DNA of 64,000 nucleotides, taken from the NCBI GenBank assembly GCA_028752905.1, contig JAQNBH010000013.1, positions 16,373,302 through 16,437,301 of the forward strand, in the 5' to 3' direction. Below the pieces are notes generated by a model, which did no database searches, was not told the origin of the DNA, and was given only the letters and a program-made list of their open reading frames with translations. Origin of the DNA: Cladorhizidae sp. MBARI D1340-BT2 (Eukaryota > Porifera > Demospongiae > Poecilosclerida > Cladorhizidae). This document shows positions 23,155 through 35,262 of this stretch, piece after piece (position 1 is the stretch's first letter; the number at the start of each line of letters is the position of its first letter). A program made the translations under genes and the position numbers.

Positions 23155-23225
23155 ACACCGTATAATTCTAGCCCTAGACCCAAGGCTTAAACACCGTCTA
23201 ATTCTAGCCCTAGACCCGAGGCTTA
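23155..23225 (+). repeat. Tandem pair, 36 and 35 bp
   Basis: Two adjacent units starting ACACCGT and containing AATTCTAGCCCTAGACCC differ by about three positions. Confidence 0.9.
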
Positions 23226-23480
23226 CTTGAATCAAGTGGAGAGGTACATGTCGAAATTTCAACAAATTATTTCCCCCTCCTCCGCTTGCAACTTCACCAA
23301 TTAGTAGTTGTTCATTTTGTCACACACACTGTCACCATCATTCTTCATACTTACTCATGTAAAGAAATGGGATATTTCAGCAGTAGACTCAGTAGCAGGT
23401 GAGCAGCCTGGCCCAAACACAGACAACTTGGTTGGTTCACTGAGCACCTAAGAGAAGAAGGCCTTCAAGCTCTGTTTGAC

Positions 23481-23595
23481 ACACACACACTCTCTCTCTC
23501 ACACACACACACCACACCACAGCCACACATGGATGCACACAACACACACACACACCCCCATACCCACACACATACATACATACACACACACACAT
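23481..23595 (+). repeat. CA/CT microsatellite
   Basis: Runs of CA with an interposed CT run and some degenerate units. Confidence 0.95.
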
Positions 23596-24504
23596 AGCAA
23601 TGGTCATTAGCAACCATACTTACACCCAGCTGATATCATAATTTACAAACCTAGCTAATGCCACATTCGATGTTGTGGACTATCCATAATAATTATTAAA
23701 GAATCAAAAGATGCAAAGTAAAGAGATGGGGTGGGGGGGGGGGGGAGGGGTGTTGTAACTCTTTCAGCCTTCCATCCCTTCTTCCTTCCTGCACCGGAAA
23801 AGAGGAACAAATCCGAACAATGTGTGTTTTAGTACTCACTTGATTTCAGGTCAGGCAGAAACATTGGTGTGTGTGTGTGTGCATGTGCATGTGGGTGTGG
23901 ATGTGAGTGTGCGTAATCTACAACCACATTATATCCACATTAATTAGTATGCAATAATAGAACTGTCGTACTAAAATGCATGCTGTGTGGTAAAAAGACA
24001 TCTCTGTATTACTGTATATCTATGTACAAAAGTTTTCGGAGTCATCTCCTCTCAATAGGTTAGCCAACAACAGTCACAGTGAACAATGGACCTTTGGACA
24101 TTAGCCCTAGACACATAATCCCAGACTAGATAAAATTCTAGCCCTAATCCCACACACCCAGATCCTATATAATTCTAGCAGCCCTAGCTAGCTCTAGCCC
24201 TAGAATTAACCTACAATTGTCTTTTACTTTTATAGTAATTGATTGCCTTAATTTGTTTCTAGTAAAGCCGCACTATTAAATTGTACTTCTAGTTGATTCA
24301 CTGAAATAAAATAGACTATCGGACATGTAGGATAAGGAATGATAATTAATTATTTATACACATGTTATGTCGGCTAACTTAATAACTCATGTGATATGGA
24401 AAACTGGCATACAATGTCCATCACTACCATAAAAGCAAAAATATATTTAGGGCTTAACTAGGTCAATTGCCATTAGGATTTAACTAAGAAAGAAGATATA
24501 TTAC

Positions 24505-26006
24505 TGTCAAGGATCTCAACCCTGACTGCCCAGCCCTATAGACAAGTGTGAGAGAGCAGAGTACCTATAAACGATAATGAGCCATTAACAAAGCCACAAA
24601 GGAATACTCAACAAGGAAGCTCTCAAAAGGAAAGCTCTCCAAAAGGTCAACAAAGCTTACAAAGCTCACAAAGATAATCTTCGCAACCAGCAGAGGGCTA
24701 CCAGACTGTGACCTCACGGGTTCATTTACGGAGAGCAAAGCTCACAAAGGGAATCTTCACATCAGGAGACCAGCGGAGGGCTATGAGACAGTGCCCTTAT
24801 GGGTTCATTTACGGAGTACGGGTCCACTGTTACTGAATTGTGACATCATCAGCTGAAGTTATTACGGCAAAAACCGGAGACGCGGGATTGTTTTTGTTTT
24901 AAAAACTGAGATATAGTTCAATTGAGTGTTGTTGTAAGTTTATGTTGACATTGCAGTTAAAGTGGCTTGGATAGTTTTCCAGCTTCTAATTAAACTTTAA
25001 CCTAATCTACTCCATTCTATTCCCTACTAGTTTCGGGCTAGGGAACGGGAAACAGCTACCAGGAAGGGTGTCTGATTTTAGCTCTAGTAGTAATTGTGAC
25101 AGTAAGTTCATAGTTATATTAGGGCATTGCAGTTGTTCCCACTACTCAAGCTAAAGCAGTTGAGTAGAGAGTGGAAAGGCTTAACCCTCTCACCGGTAAC
25201 TTTACAGAGGTTTTTTCATGATTTTCTTAATATTTATTATATTTAAAGATGCATGATGTAAACTACATAGCAACCATATATCAGGTGATAGCTAATGAGT
25301 GGATGAATATTGTAACAAAATTTGGTGGCCTGGCAATAAACCACAACATCGTGAATCTCATTATAAGAAATAGGAACTGTTTCTAGCTTTCATTATAATA
25401 TTATGTCCACTAAGAATGTTCAACAGTTTACTATTGCTCATGTGACAGGTTAGTAACTGACAATCGAAGAATATATTTTTGGCAAACATTTAATTAGGAA
25501 TATCATTATATGAAGCTGGCAACAACCACATAACTGTGAATATCATAACATCGAGCTGAAAAGGTTTACTTGCATCATTGACTCATCAGAGCAAGGTAGC
25601 AGTAGGGCTAGGGTTATCAATGACAGATCTTGTCAGAGCTGCTAGCTCATTCACGTCAACCTCGTGGCTTCCCAAGTAAGCAGGGTTATTTTCTTTATCT
25701 TCTTAAGAGCTATCACTCTTGGAGAGGCAAAATCATCATAAAAAAGCTGACCGATAACTTCATCTTGATTATATCGAACCGACATCTATATACCAAAACA
25801 GGAAGTGAAGTTTGACGTCACGTTTTTCATGGTTACCAACATTTTTCATACTTTATATTTTAAATTGTCATAGAGCAAAGCTTTAGGTATGCGAAAATAT
25901 TATTATTATTTTTTAGTGAATGGTTAATTTTTTATAATTTGTTTAGTAGCGGTAATACCATTTCGCGCCTACAGGCACTTATGCCGGTGAGAGAGTTAAG
26001 CTGACA
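24505..26006 (+). repeat. 5' LTR, carrying a nested transposon
   Basis: Starts TGTCAAGGATCTCAACCCTG and ends ...GCTGACA. It matches 30179-30839 apart from the 811-bp insertion at 25185-25995. Without the insertion it is about 690 bp. A further internal part (about 24655-24790) shows duplicated GCTCACAAAG...AATCTTC modules. Confidence 0.85.
25185..25995 (+). mobile_element. Non-autonomous piggyBac-like element flanked by TTAA
   Basis: The insertion interrupts the LTR and is flanked by TTAA on both sides (25181-25184 and 25996-25999). Its ends are CCCTCTCACCGG and CCGGTGAGAGAG, a 12-bp inverted repeat with one mismatch. TTAA target duplication with ends starting CC is the signature of piggyBac-type transposons. 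No transposase is visible in its 811 bp, so it would depend on an enzyme made elsewhere. The 3' LTR has no such insertion, so this arrived after the retrotransposon. Confidence 0.8.
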
Positions 26007-26007
26007 T

Positions 26008-26025
26008 TGGTGGCAGTGGTGGTAT
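26008..26025 (+). promoter_or_regulatory. Possible primer binding site
   Basis: TGGTGGCAGTGGTGG begins one base after the 5' LTR end. Position and TGG start fit a tRNA primer site; the tRNA is not identified. Confidence 0.5.
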
Positions 26026-26290
26026 TCGAATTAGTGTATCCCAGAACTACCAGAACTAGCTAAGTTGATTAGCCAAGTGTTTCAGTTGTGATTGAGTTGT
26101 GAATTGTTAGCTAGCTAAGTCAGGGATACAGTTCAGGTGTAAACCAGGGAACTTGCAAACCAACCCTGAGCCTAGGCTAAGTTGTTCACTAATATTACAG
26201 TTGTTGTCGAGTTGTGTTGTATCTCTCACGAAGGACGATTGAGAACCTTAAAGAAGTCGCCCATCAACCGATTAGCAAGAGGAAGATACT

Positions 26291-26821
26291 ATGGAAAACT
26301 TTATGCGACAAATGTTGGCTATCGAACAGAGCCATGTTGATAGAGAAAGACCTCGTCTGGATAGCGAGGCTAGTGTCCATAAGAAGGAGAAGGTACAAGC
26401 AGCACAGCAGGAACTAGACTGTCAGGAAATGGCAGACCAGCAGGAGTGTTTAATGAGACTGATGGAAGGAGTACAGAGAGCCCGAGCAAGAACTCCACCA
26501 CCTCCACCAGTACTACATCTGAACCTTCAGAAATTTATTGAGGAAACTGACAACATGTCAGCATATTTGGATACGTTTGAAGCCACTGTCCATGCCAGTG
26601 ACTGGCCAGTGGAATTATTGTCAATACACCTGAGAGGCTCACTCTCTGGAGCCAGGCTGTTGGCTGTGTCTGCACTTTTGGCAGTACAACAGGTCGACTA
26701 CCAGATGGTGAGGAGCACACTTTTGTCAGTGTATCAAATGTCTACCGAATCACATCGTAAAAAAGTGTTTGAGCAGAGTTTTAATTCAAACAAACCTGAT
26801 CAGTGGTTGCACAAAAACTGA
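26291..26821 (+). CDS. Gag capsid part of Gmr1-like element (176 aa)
   Basis: The 176-residue frame starts at the first ATG after the leader. Residues 1-60 are charged and Gln/Glu-rich, probably coiled coil, followed by a short Pro run (TPPPPP). From about residue 80 on is a capsid-like domain (KFIEETDNMSAYLDTFEATV, RSTLLSVYQMSTESHRKKVF) resembling gag/SCAN-type helical domains. It ends at a stop at 26821. The downstream zinc knuckle is in another frame, so the native gag was longer and this copy is truncated by a frameshift. It would assemble the particle around element RNA. Confidence 0.7.
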   Translation: MENFMRQMLAIEQSHVDRERPRLDSEASVHKKEKVQAAQQELDCQEMADQQECLMRLMEGVQRARARTPPPPPVLHLNLQKFIEETDNMSAYLDTFEATVHASDWPVELLSIHLRGSLSGARLLAVSALLAVQQVDYQMVRSTLLSVYQMSTESHRKKVFEQSFNSNKPDQWLHKN

Positions 26822-27160
26822 GAGATTACTATCTAAAAGGAAAAAGAGTATCAACCATTTTCGAAAGGAACACACAACCATTTGGCAAGTCAAGACTCTA
26901 GAAAGAACGATGGACCTTTACCAAGGAGTAGAGATGGACGTCCACCTTACTGTGACCTGCGAACCATTGAGTGCTTTAAATGTGGCAAGAAAGGCCATTA
27001 CTAGCGAGATTGTCGGGTTAAAGTTGAAAACGCAAAATGCAGCCTTGTCATTCCTCAAAGGAAACCCAAGATGCCCGACTGGACCAAGAGAGTTAGGATC
27101 AATTGTCATGAAATAACAGCATTACTCGATACTGGATGCACGAAGACCATTGTGCTGTAT
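26822..27160 (+). pseudogene. Gag zinc knuckle and aspartic protease, broken
   Basis: One frame reads ECFKCGKKGHY-stop-RDC (26969-27013), a CCHC nucleic-acid-binding knuckle with an in-frame TAG at 27002-27004. It continues to ITALLDTGCTKTIV, with the protease DTG at 27128-27136. After that the frame is lost. Layout gag knuckle then protease then integrase is as in the 20-kb copy. Confidence 0.75.
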
Positions 27161-27421
27161 AGCTGAGAAAGATTACTTAGGATGGACTATTCCCTTTTGT
27201 ACGGCTTCAGGAAGGAAAACATATTTCCCAGCGGCAAGTATCATGCCGGAGGTAGAAGGGAAGTCTACCTGCATTGCTGTAGGAGTGTCAAAGCACATAA
27301 CTTAAGATATGCTGATGGGAAGAGACATTCCCCATTTCATGCAATATCTGAAGAAGGCTCTGAGTGAAGAGCCAGAAATTGAAGAGTAGAACACCCCATC
27401 TACTTCCATCATGATCGATTC

Positions 27422-28891
27422 ATGCCTGGTGGTCACCCATGCCTAGAAGATCAGCAGGAGCGGGATGGGCCCATCATATCTACTCTCTATCCGGTCAAAA
27501 ATGGAAGTGAGATGAAGGAGTTAGGAGCGGAGACCGAGGATGAGATGACCTCTCCCACTGAGGACCATGATGGAGGAGTGTCTGACGAAGTGTTGAACGG
27601 AGTCGTCACCAGAGAGGAGTTGAGCGAGTCTCAGAGGTTTGATGACACACTAAAACATATAAGGGACAAAGCATGTATTAATAAAGAACCTTACTTTTGG
27701 CACAAAGGGATATTAATGAGAAAACCATATAATAGGTTGGGAAAATATTTAATCATGGTGCCCATAAGCCGAGTTTTGAGAATGGCCCATAACTCCCCCA
27801 TAGCTGGTCACTACGCCAGTGAGAGAACCCTAAGTACCATAAGGACTCGTATGGACTGACCTGGTATAGCTAAAGATGTCAAGGACCTTTGTGCATCGTG
27901 CCCTATCTGCAGAAAGCTGGCCCTGCCATTATTGCAAGAGCACCCTTGCATCCTTTACCTGTTATAAAGGAACCCTTTACCAGGATTGCAATGGATGTGT
28001 TCGGACCATTAAACAGAACCAAGGCTGGTAATAAATACATCCTGGTCTTGATGGATAATGCCACCAAGTGGCCGGAGGCCTTTGCATTAAGAAATGTTAC
28101 TACAAAAACCATTGTAAACTGTCTAATCAAACTAACAGCTAGAATTGGGGTATATACCACAAGAATTGTTGGATCTAACTTTATATCTAAGGTTATGAAG
28201 AAGTATTGTAGCACGACTGGTATTAAGCAGATCAAAACCTCCCCATACCATCCTCTCAGACAGATGGTATGGTGGAGCGCTATAATGCCACCCTGAAAAG
28301 GTTGTTAAGAAAATTAACACAAACCCTGAGGTTGAAAGGGACCTATGCTTGTTGTGGTCTTATCGTGGAACTATCCATAAAACCACAGGATTCTCCCTAT
28401 ACCAATTGCTATTTAGTAAACAGATGAGAATGTGGTTAGATCAAATGGTCAGTTACTGGCAAGGAAAAGAGGAGAATGATGAAAGTAGCGTGCATGAATA
28501 CATAGCTACACTCAAAGCAAATATGCAAGTAGTCCGAGACTTGGCCTATGAGAAAGAGAGAGATGAAAAAGTGAAAAAGAAATTTTACCATAACCAGAAG
28601 AGAACCTTTGCTGTAGGTGACTTCGTGTTAGTATTTATACTGGGAAAAACTAACAAACTACACAATCAATGGCAAGGACCCTTTTCCATTTTGAAAAAAA
28701 TCACCAAAAGAACTTACCAAGTAGATTTTGGAACCCAGTTAAAACAGTATCGTACCTTTCATGTTAATTGCATGAAGTTGTGGACTCCTCCTGAGTCAGC
28801 AGCATTCTTAGCCCGCGACGATGACAAGGAAGACCTGGAGATTGAGGTTGTGCATACCTCACATGCTAGACCCTCATCACTTAGACATTGA
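27422..28891 (+). pseudogene. Gmr1-like integrase, frameshifted
   Basis: Frame 27422-27859 has the spacer and the zinc-binding histidines (MAHNSPIAGHYASERTL); a CASCPIC pair follows in a shifted frame (about 27893). Frame 27889-28296 has the core with the first Asp (RIAMDVFGPLNRTKAGNKYI), but the second catalytic Asp region reads RIVGSNFIS, so that Asp is lost. The Glu block (DGMVERYNATLKRLL, near 28261-28305) is one frame off. Frame 28349-28891 is the C-terminal domain (SYRGTIHKTTGFSLYQLLF; FAVGDFVLV; HNQWQGPFSILKKI). Upstream of reverse transcriptase. Confidence 0.85.
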
Positions 28892-29560
28892 AAAGTTCAA
28901 GGAAAAATACAAAGATGTATTGCAAGATGTACCGGGAAAGATACAAGTTGTACAGCATGACATACACACAGGAGATGCTGTGCCTATATGATTGCCCTCT
29001 TACTGGTTGGCCCACCACTCTCAAGAGGTACTGAGAGAGGAGAATAAGAACACTCCTTGACAAGGGAATAATTAGACCATCCAAAAGCCCTTGGGCAGTG
29101 CCCATTTTATTGGTAAAGAAAAAGGACGGCACACAGCGTATGTGTGTAGATGATAGGAAACTGAACAAGGTGACAATTAATGATCCATACCCACTCCCAA
29201 ATATTGAAGACCTGATAGGCTCATCAATTAACGAAATGTTAATATCAGGTTCCCGTAAACCCTCAACACAGAGAAAAGACAGCATTTGTGACTCCATACG
29301 GCAAGTATGATGACCTTTGGATTAATTTCAGCACCATCTATATACCTTACAGAGGTTAATGGTTGGATTATTGAATGGGTTGCACGAGTTCACTGTTGCA
29401 TACCTGGATGATATTATTATTAACAGTGATACCTGGGAGAACCATCTAAATCATTTGGAAATTGGGTTTGGGTTAAAAGTAAAAGAGAGAAAGTTTACTG
29501 TCGGAAGTGGCAGTTGTATATATTTGGGTACAGCCTATGGAATGTAAGGTGGAGGCAGTG
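28880..29560 (+). pseudogene. Gmr1-like reverse transcriptase, frameshifted
   Basis: Blocks are [20 protein letters not shown] and [20 protein letters not shown] (frame 29098-29310), then [16 protein letters not shown]. The catalytic strand VAYLDDIIINSDTWENH follows with intact aspartates (YLDD at 29401-29412, frame 29359-29547). The segment between them (about 29310-29350) is compressed, suggesting a small deletion. RNase H follows directly. Confidence 0.8.
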
Positions 29561-30165
29561 AAGAACTTTAAGCAGCCCCAGACTAAAAAGGACATGCGTT
29601 CCTTCTGAGGTCTTTGCGGTTACTACTGGAAATTTATTCCTAACTTTTCATCTATTGCCACACAGCCCTCCGAACTTAAAGGAAAAGTATGCCTAAGCAT
29701 GTTAAATGGAATGAGACAAAGCTTTCACTGAGCTAAAAGAAATACTCACCCGAGCACCGGTGTTAGTCACACCAGATTGGACCAAACCATATATTTTACA
29801 GACGGATGCATCAGCATTTGGATTGGGTTATGCCCTTAGTCAGATAGGTGGAACAGGGGAAGAGCATCCAATCGCTTTTGCCTCAAAGAAATTTTACAGA
29901 GTGAAAGAAATTACTCTGCCATAGAGCGCGAGGCTCTGGCAATTGTTAAAGGAGTTAAACACTTTCGTACCTATCTGCAAGGGTCAAAGTTTACAATCAA
30001 AACAGACCACATCACATTAACTCACCTTGGCAACCTGAAGGACAGTCATGGCAGGTTGGCAAGGTGGGCCCTATCATACAGCAATATGATTTTACAATTG
30101 TACACCGAAGCGGCAGCAAGAATGCCAATGCTGATGGGTTATCAAGAGACCAGGGGTCTCCGACT
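29560..30165 (+). pseudogene. Gmr1-like RNase H, frameshifted
   Basis: Traces include GLCGYYWKFIPNFSSIA (about 29610), SAIEREALAIVKGVKHFRTY and LQGSKFTIKTDH (about 29920-30010), then NLKDSHGRLARWA. Several stops occur before 29900. It ends about 15 bp before the 3' LTR, leaving no room for a downstream integrase. Confidence 0.75.
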
Positions 30166-30178
30166 AAGGTTGGGTGAG

Positions 30179-30839
30179 TGCCAGGGATCTCAACCCTGAC
30201 TACAGAGTGTCCAGCCCTAGACAAGTATGAGACAGCAGTGTACCTACAAATGAATAAGAACAGTAATGAGCAATTAACAAAGCCACAAAGGAATACTCAA
30301 CAAGGAAGCTCTCAAAAGGAAAGCTCTCCAAAAGGACATGTGGTTGCCAATAAAGGTCACAAAGCTCACAAAGGGAATCTTCACCGCGGGAGGCCAGCGG
30401 AGGTCTACAAGACGGTACCTTTACGGGTTCATTTAGGGAGTAACGGGTCCACTGCTGACCAACTGTGACGTCATCAGCTGGAGTTATTATAAAATGGAGT
30501 AAAAACTATTGTTGTTGTTGGAGACACGGGTTGTTTTTGTTTTAAAAACTGAGATATAAGAGATACAACTGAGTGTTGTTGTAAGTTTATGTTGATATTG
30601 CAGTTAGCTAAAGAGGCTTGGATAGTTTTCCAGCTTCTTAATAAACTTTAACCTAATCTACTCCATTCAATATCATGGTGCTATTTCCTACTAGTTTTGG
30701 GCTAGGGAGGGGGAAACAGCTACCAGGAAGGGTAGTCTGATTTTGGCTCTAGTAGTAATTGTGACAGTAACTTCATAGTAATATTAGGGTGTCGCAGTTG
30801 TTTCCACTACTCAAGCTAAAGAAGAGTGGAAAGCTGACA
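30179..30839 (+). repeat. 3' LTR of Gmr1-like element
   Basis: 661 bp, starting TGCCAGGGATCTCAACCCTG and ending AAGCTGACA. Compared with the 5' LTR it has many substitutions and small indels and lacks the TTAA-flanked insertion. Confidence 0.85.
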
Positions 30840-32860
30840 TATACTGAATCACTTCACTAGTTCATTCAGACATCATACAACATAGACTTGAATACAGTTT
30901 CCTGCAAACACATAGAATTGAAGTTTTACCTCAGTAATTAAAGGCAGCTAGCATGTGAAATGCATGTGCACACTATCCCATTATGCATCCAGCATTACCA
31001 CTATTATCGCAAATATTTCTTGTTTCCAACCCGATTCCTGAGTAAATTATTACATCACAATGACCACCTCAATAATCAACTTGTCTGATGTTTGGACTAG
31101 ATGCTCTAGCTTCATGAGATGCCAAGACACGTGTGACCTTGTTATATACCAATCCACCACGTGCTATAAACTACACCCCTCCTGCATGTGAACTGTATTT
31201 CGAAAAATACAACAAAGATAATAACATCTACTAAATCAACTACCCTAAATAATGGAGTAATAAAATATAATATAATCAATAAACAAAATAAATATAGGTA
31301 AATAAATAAATATATATAAGAATTAATCATAATAATTATATTATAATATAATACACAAAAAAATAATATAAATAAATAAAATAATTATACAAATAAAATT
31401 ATAAATTATAAATAAATATAAATAATAGCAATAATAATAAATACCTCAAAAAATTATAATAAATATAATTTAAAATTAAAAAAACATTCATTTGATATTA
31501 AAAGATTATAAAAAAATTATAATAACCGAATACAGAAAAATTATATAGTGGTCGTGGTTTCAACTTCATGCTCCACCCAGAATCCAGGTAAGTCTATTCC
31601 ACAATCTCGATTGAACCACTCATACTTTTGTGCTAGGCTAATGTGCAATATATACCTGCTTCACTAGCAGTTTCTTCTGTCTTCTGGCCTATATATATAG
31701 TCTAAGATGGTGGCTTCTCACAAAATAGGATGTTCGTCCCATGCGTGTTCAGCAATTGCAGATTTCTCTTTAGCACACTTTTTACAGGCATCCTGATGTG
31801 GCTTAATGTCACATAAAAGTACAGAAAAATTGTTTAAAAGCTGCCCAAACAGCATCTCACCTACTTTTTTCCTTCGTGATTATAGGTCTGTGAGTGCGGA
31901 CCGTAAGCCATTAAGTAAACCACGTTCGAGCAACAACTTGTGCGAGACTCTCATTTGGGTTATTACGTGTACTACAAACTGACATTTTTGAAATTCTGGA
32001 AGAAAAAATTGGGGGCTGAACATAGGATTACATCACGTTACATTTTCATCTATTTGTGACCCTCTCAAACAAAAACTCAATGTCCAGTTGTAGAATATAA
32101 AATTAGATATAAAAATGTTATGGAAGGATAAAAGATATTGACGTTATCATTTGAACCTTACTTGAAAAATCACTTCCAAGATATCTAGCGTCAAGTCCAA
32201 GCAGTTTCTAACCACATTCCAGCTGCTAGAAACACCCCATGCTTACTAGAATGCATCCTTTCATTACTAGAATAATGTGCAAACAAACAAAATGTTTTGA
32301 ATTGACTTTCACTTTCCTCTATTTTTCAGCAACAGCCAGTGTCCAATCTATATATAGATATAATTATATAGATATATATTTTTAAAGACGAATATATAGA
32401 TGCATCAGACTTGTTTTATTATGTTGCTTTGCTACAAACATAAACACATCATAATTTTCTGGACCCATGCCCAGGTACATCCATCGTCATCTTTCACACA
32501 CGTCTTCACTCATCCTGCAAACTTGACAATACAAAGCAAAACACACATAAACAAAATCGAACACTCAAAGGGCATGTTAGGACCAAATCCAACCTTCCTC
32601 CCAACATCGAAGCTCACCACACCTAAATCGACGGCAAGCCCGACACTTGTCGTACTCATATGCTCTACTTCACACTACAGAAACAAAACTAATTTTGATT
32701 CTGTGTGTCGCTGCCTAAACACTTGTGCAAAAGATCCTCACCTTTAGCACAGGCTCAACTCAAAATGCCTATACACAATACTCATGTTGGAGATGTTCTG
32801 CAGTTGACTGGGAGTGACCAAAAAATTACTTTCACATCGCAATCATCCCATCTAGGTTGT
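30840..32860. other. Non-coding stretch with an AT-rich island
   Basis: No gene recognised. From about 31190 to 31560 the sequence is almost purely A/T with TAAATA and ATAAT words. Short TATATA runs occur near 32350-32395. Confidence 0.55.
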
Positions 32861-32865
32861 CCTCA

Positions 32866-34260
32866 TTATTTGTAATTGCCCCTGCCCCTAGTAGTTTGCG
32901 TTTTAACTATAGACACGTGACTAATCACCCTAGAACACTCCAAGTTATTGCCATCGTCATCAACAGCGCCTTTTAAAATGTATGTCTCAAAATGCTTTAA
33001 AAAGCGATTGCTAACGGGATTTATACATTCTACCTTCTCTATTTCAACACTAGGACCATAAGGCTTGACATCCAACAACATTCATATACCCATCACTAAT
33101 TATGTGTGTGTACCTAAAGCTTTCGTCTTTCCACTGAATGCCCAAAAAGTTTTTGAGTTTCTACAAATTCCATGGAACTAAAATAGCCTTCAAAATGGCT
33201 TCACAACTTACCTTGTGACTCTCAAACCATTCTTTGTAACTTGCATCTGTCTCATCTTCAGGTATTTGCTGCAAGCTTGAAAGAACTTAGACCTAAAACA
33301 AAACTTCTCCAGTGTCCCAAGACATCATAGCAATGCCATAATTTGATTTGTGGCCCTGTGTATGCCACGTACCATCAACAGTAACACTAGCATCAATTAT
33401 GCCTTTATGCACAACCCATAAAAACCATGTAACCTATGAGTGACATCCAACATAATACTCTGGGTTACTGCATCTGAATCACTCCCTCTTGACTTAGTAT
33501 ACCCCATGCCCTCTCCCACACACACACCAAAAAATGGTGGAACTAAGAGGGGGCAACATATCCATGACTGCGGTGATGTCATCCAGACCAGAATGACTAT
33601 TTTCAGCAATGTGAGCATCCAGTCCTGCCTGGATGTTCAAAGAATGGACTCCTACAGATACAGAGTTTGTGATGTCTTGAGTGTTATTGCAGTAAGTTAA
33701 AATAGGACAAAACATGCCTGCCCTACAGGGAAAAAATTCCTTCATTGTAAGGGAGCTTGGCTATATACCACATTGAATACACTTATTACTCCTTTCTATG
33801 ACCTGTCTAAGCCTATCTATTAAATAATTACCTTTACCCAGTTCTACCACAACACCCCTCTAGTCTGAAGAGGTAGAGTCAGTAGATCCAGTAGCAACAA
33901 CCCAGAAGAAGCTGAACGATCCAAGAGGGCCAACTTCTTCCTGGTCAGGGTCACCACTGGAACTTGCCTCTCTTCATACATTTTCAATTGATTGCAAGGT
34001 AAGTGAAGGTTCACAGAAGGTGTTACATCCACCTTCAGAATCCGAAAGACTCACTAAGAAAGGAAGGAAACAGCAAGTAACTTTTTAGTATTGTTATAAT
34101 ATAAACAATAAACTTGCCTGAAGCTGATGCTGTACCAGGCTCAACAACAGCCGCTAGTGGAGCTTTTACTTCTAGTGCTTCTCACTCTTCTTCACTACGT
34201 GGCATTCCTAGTTCAAAATATTTCTCCTTTCTCTTCCCCGGTATGACTATGACCCTTTCC
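32866..34260 (-). pseudogene. Mutator-like (MULE) transposase remnant
   Basis: On the minus strand a frame reads GIIDASVTVDGTWHTQGHKS then NYGIAMMSWDTGEV (about 33310-33405). This is the core of the animal Mutator-like transposase domain and includes the first catalytic Asp (VDGTW). Further on, DETDASYKEWFESHK and a LSDG-type block (ISDGYMNV) lead to DVKPYGPSVEIEKVECINPV in frame 33081-32866. Upstream, MYEERQVPVVTLTRKKLALLDRSA (34032-33844) and KRKEKYFELGMPRSEEE (about 34160-34240) look like N-terminal parts, perhaps separated by an intron or decay. Stops and frame changes make it a pseudogene. The 3' end of the domain is missing near 32860. Confidence 0.7.
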
Positions 34261-34366
34261 AGCGATTCTTAGTTGCTGACGTTCCAAAAAAACGTGATCT
34301 CAAATAAAACGTACTCGCCTTTCCGGTTGTGCAGTACTGCGCAAACTGGTAAGGTTGTTACTGGGG

Positions 34367-34705
34367 ATGGCATCGCAGACTGCCCGACTCGTCATGTATG
34401 CAGAATTTCAGTCACCAGGACGGCACTTTATTTTAATTTTTGAAGAACCTGTAGGCCATTTGCCCATGGCAGTGAAATAAGTTCTGCGTGCCCTACGGTA
34501 CTCTACGGTACTCTCCTTCATTACAGGAATACTACGAACCTTGTCCCTTTTCCCTTGGAGGGTCACAAATACTCTGCTCTGTGTTATTGTTTTGTAGGAC
34601 TTGGAGAAAACAGCAAATGAATTGGAATCTTCTCTATTGGAAGCAGTTGAAATAGAAGAGGCAATGGCAGCTGGAAATGGAAACATCAAAAAAGTAGTCC
34701 TTTGA
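34367..34705 (+). CDS. Possible two-exon small protein (70 aa)
   Basis: A 105-bp first exon (MASQTARLVMYAEFQSPG..., 34367-34471) could splice at GCA|GTGAAA. It would join a 108-bp second exon (DLEKTANELESSLLEAVEIE..., 34598-34705) after a TTATTGTTTTGTAG acceptor. The phase is 0 on both sides, the second exon is acidic and helical in character, and it ends at TGA. No family is recognised. The donor is weak, and the first frame also simply stops at TAA after 37 codons if unspliced. It lies just beyond the MULE remnant and on the opposite strand. Treat as a hypothesis. Confidence 0.25.
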
Positions 34706-35039
34706 CTAGCGCTTCGTCCTAGCAAGTTAGTATTTTAGCTTGGCTTACTTTGTAAACTTTGTTTGCTAGTTGGGCATCTGTTAGACTGCTAGCATTGCTC
34801 TGGTAAGTGTATATGTAGTAGAAAGTTAGTTACTGATATTAAGAAAGGGGTTATATATCCCTACCCATAAATCTTTTTCTCGCCTCATCTTGCTTATCCA
34901 TAATCATTTCACCACATTTAATCTGGTTTTTGAAATCTGGTCACATATTATCATACTTAAGAACCAGATGTGCTTAAGTTCTTAACTGTATATACTTTTT
35001 TTAGCAGGGAATTTTTAAATTTAATATTAATAATTAAAA

Positions 35040-35262
<223 letters not shown>

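Larger units (their letters stand above)
21930..24504. other. Non-coding stretch rich in simple repeats
   Basis: No gene recognised. It contains TG microsatellite at 22654-22708, a 36/35-bp tandem pair at 23155-23225, CA/CT repeats at 23481-23595, a G run near 23731-23752, another TG tract at 23866-23915, and scattered TCTAGCCCTAGAC words near 23165-23215 and 24100-24205. Confidence 0.6.
24505..30839 (+). mobile_element. Gmr1-like Ty3/gypsy retrotransposon (PR-IN-RT-RH order)
   Basis: Plus-strand element with diverged LTRs at 24505-26006 and 30179-30839. Between them, in order, are gag with a zinc knuckle, protease (DTG at 27128-27136), integrase (27422-28891), reverse transcriptase (28880-29560) and RNase H (29560-30160), which ends right at the 3' LTR. 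Integrase upstream of reverse transcriptase marks it as Gmr1-like, as at 16788-20718. Stops and frameshifts are frequent, and the LTRs differ by many substitutions and indels, so it is an old insertion. Flanks ATTAC and TATAC are only loosely alike, so no clean target duplication. The SCAN domain of vertebrate zinc-finger proteins has been traced to Gmr1-like gag capsids (established, not tested here). Confidence 0.88.

Noticed and set aside
24505..30839. Endogenous retrovirus with envelope gene
   Set aside because: No envelope-like frame lies between RNase H and the 3' LTR (about 15 bp apart); a plain LTR retrotransposon explains it.
32400..32747. 115-aa plus frame as a gene
   Set aside because: Composition looks random and no motif is recognised; it lies beyond the MULE remnant on the other strand.
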